DNA of 5,471 bases from Candidatus Aminicenantota bacterium (GTDB lineage Bacteria > Acidobacteriota > Aminicenantia > Aminicenantales > Aminicenantaceae). Under the pieces are notes generated by a model. The model saw only the letters and a program-made list of their open reading frames with translations, did no database searches and was not told the origin of the DNA. Where the stretch lies: the NCBI GenBank assembly GCA_030670375.1, contig DAOVBT010000168.1, forward strand, positions 1 to 5,471, written 5' to 3'. This document shows, piece by piece, positions 4,626 to 5,471 of this stretch (positions are counted from its first letter, which is position 1; every line of letters begins with the position of its first letter). The position numbers and the translations under genes are program-made.

Positions 4626-5471
4626 TGGAGAGTCAACTTCTTTACAACATCACACATCAAGAAGCCTTTGGCATATTTATCGCTGTGTATTTTTATTTGA
4701 CAGGCTTGAGCGCAGGATCATTCATCCTTTCGACACTTGCTTATGGTTTTGGGATGGAGAAATACAAATCTCTAGGTAGAGTGGGTGTTATCCTGGCAAC
4801 AGTTTTGCTGATCATCGCTCCTCTATTTCTTCTGCTTCATATAAGCGTGCCTCACCGAGCCTGGCACCTTTTTGTGTACTTGAATTTCGAATCCCCGATC
4901 ACCTGGGGTTCATTCCTGCTGATTCTCTATCCGATCAACTGCATCATCTACGGCTATTTCATGTTCAGGGAGCAAAAAAAGCTGGCCCGCCTCTTCGGGC
5001 TTATCGGTATTCCTCTCGCTGTATCGGTCCATGGCTATACAGGCTTTATCCTGGCTTTTGGCAAGGCAAGGGCCCTATGGAATACGGCCCTGATGCCCAT
5101 ATTATTTCTCGTCTCGGCGATCGTTTCAGGAATAGCCCTGATGATCCTGGTATGTATCGTGAAGGACCGCTTTTTCTCCGCACAAAAAAAGATAAACTAT
5201 CCGCTTCTTGAAAATCTCGGGAAAATGTTAGCCTGGGTTATCGTGTTTGACCTGTTTCTGGTTGGGTGCGACATTCTCGTCCTTTTGATTTCACACTCTG
5301 ATGCTCAGGATGTAGCCCATCTGCTTTTATCCGGTAATTTTTTCCCTTTATTCTTGATCGTGGAAAACCTGTTGGGAAAAATCGTGCCGTTTACCCTGCT
5401 TATCGTTCCACGATTCAGGAACTTGGTGACCATGATTATCGCTTCTTTGCTTGTCGTTATAGGAATATTTG
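4625..5471 (+). CDS. NrfD/PsrC-family quinone-reactive membrane subunit, 3' truncated
   Basis: This is an integral membrane protein that would exchange electrons with the quinone pool. The 282 codons present contain about eight hydrophobic segments (roughly residues 13-38, 53-75, 94-113, 121-146, 154-179, 199-222, 239-261 and 266 onward). NrfD-type features include YLTGLSAGSF (24-33), PHRAWHLF and SPITWGSF (76-97), and HGYTGFILAFGKARALWNTALMP (136-158 region), all characteristic of the family. The gene runs off the window end. Known members often have 300-400 or more residues, so part of the C-terminus is missing. Its ATG overlaps the ferredoxin gene's TGA in ATGA-style coupling (TGATG, 4623-4627), with a GGGGGAAG ribosome-binding sequence just upstream. 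Family members either pair with a catalytic molybdopterin subunit (polysulfide, nitrite or sulfite reductases) or act as quinone:cytochrome modules; which applies here cannot be told without downstream genes. Confidence 0.9.
   Translation, partial: MESQLLYNITHQEAFGIFIAVYFYLTGLSAGSFILSTLAYGFGMEKYKSLGRVGVILATVLLIIAPLFLLLHISVPHRAWHLFVYLNFESPITWGSFLLILYPINCIIYGYFMFREQKKLARLFGLIGIPLAVSVHGYTGFILAFGKARALWNTALMPILFLVSAIVSGIALMILVCIVKDRFFSAQKKINYPLLENLGKMLAWVIVFDLFLVGCDILVLLISHSDAQDVAHLLLSGNFFPLFLIVENLLGKIVPFTLLIVPRFRNLVTMIIASLLVVIGIF

Overview
The window most likely comes from a Gram-negative anaerobic or facultatively anaerobic bacterium with a respiratory chain rich in c-type hemes. The evidence is a signal-peptide outer-membrane barrel candidate, a membrane-anchored heptaheme cytochrome c, and an iron-sulfur/NrfD membrane module. 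Base composition looks moderate, and nothing here fixes the phylum. Desulfobacterota, Nitrospirota, Acidobacteriota or Planctomycetota would all fit, and that is inference from gene content only.

Layout: (1) 1-187 is the C-terminal end of a sulfatase-like protein on the plus strand. (2) 188-411 is a convergent intergenic stretch. It holds a perfect GTGATC-cc-GATCAC palindrome, a short G-rich run, and a coding-looking but start-less minus-strand frame. (3) 412-1812 is a complete dihydrolipoamide dehydrogenase on the minus strand, with a plausible promoter and a possible 10-codon leader ORF overlapping its start. (4) 1813-2042 is a divergent promoter region. (5) 2043-2864 is a 273-residue predicted outer-membrane beta-barrel protein of unknown function. 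(6) 2861-2993 is a roughly 130-base non-coding element with 20-base imperfect terminal inverted repeats (17/20). It is bounded by TTAA on both sides and looks like a MITE, and its left end contains the barrel gene's stop codon. (7) 2994-3136 is a leader region with a perfect 9-base inverted repeat overlapping a candidate promoter. (8) 3137-5471 is a tightly overlapping operon: heptaheme cytochrome c, then a four-cluster ferredoxin-like subunit, then an NrfD/PsrC-family membrane subunit cut off by the window end.

The last three genes overlap by 14 bases and 1 base and almost certainly build one complex-iron-sulfur-type membrane oxidoreductase. NrfD would exchange electrons with the menaquinone or ubiquinone pool. 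The Fe-S subunit would wire it to a partner. The periplasmic heme domain would pass electrons to or from soluble or outer-membrane acceptors. No catalytic (molybdopterin or nitrite-reductase type) subunit is seen in the window; one could lie beyond 5471. The adjacent barrel protein may or may not be linked to this system. The dehydrogenase has no E1/E2/GcvH partner in view, so its complex cannot be assigned.
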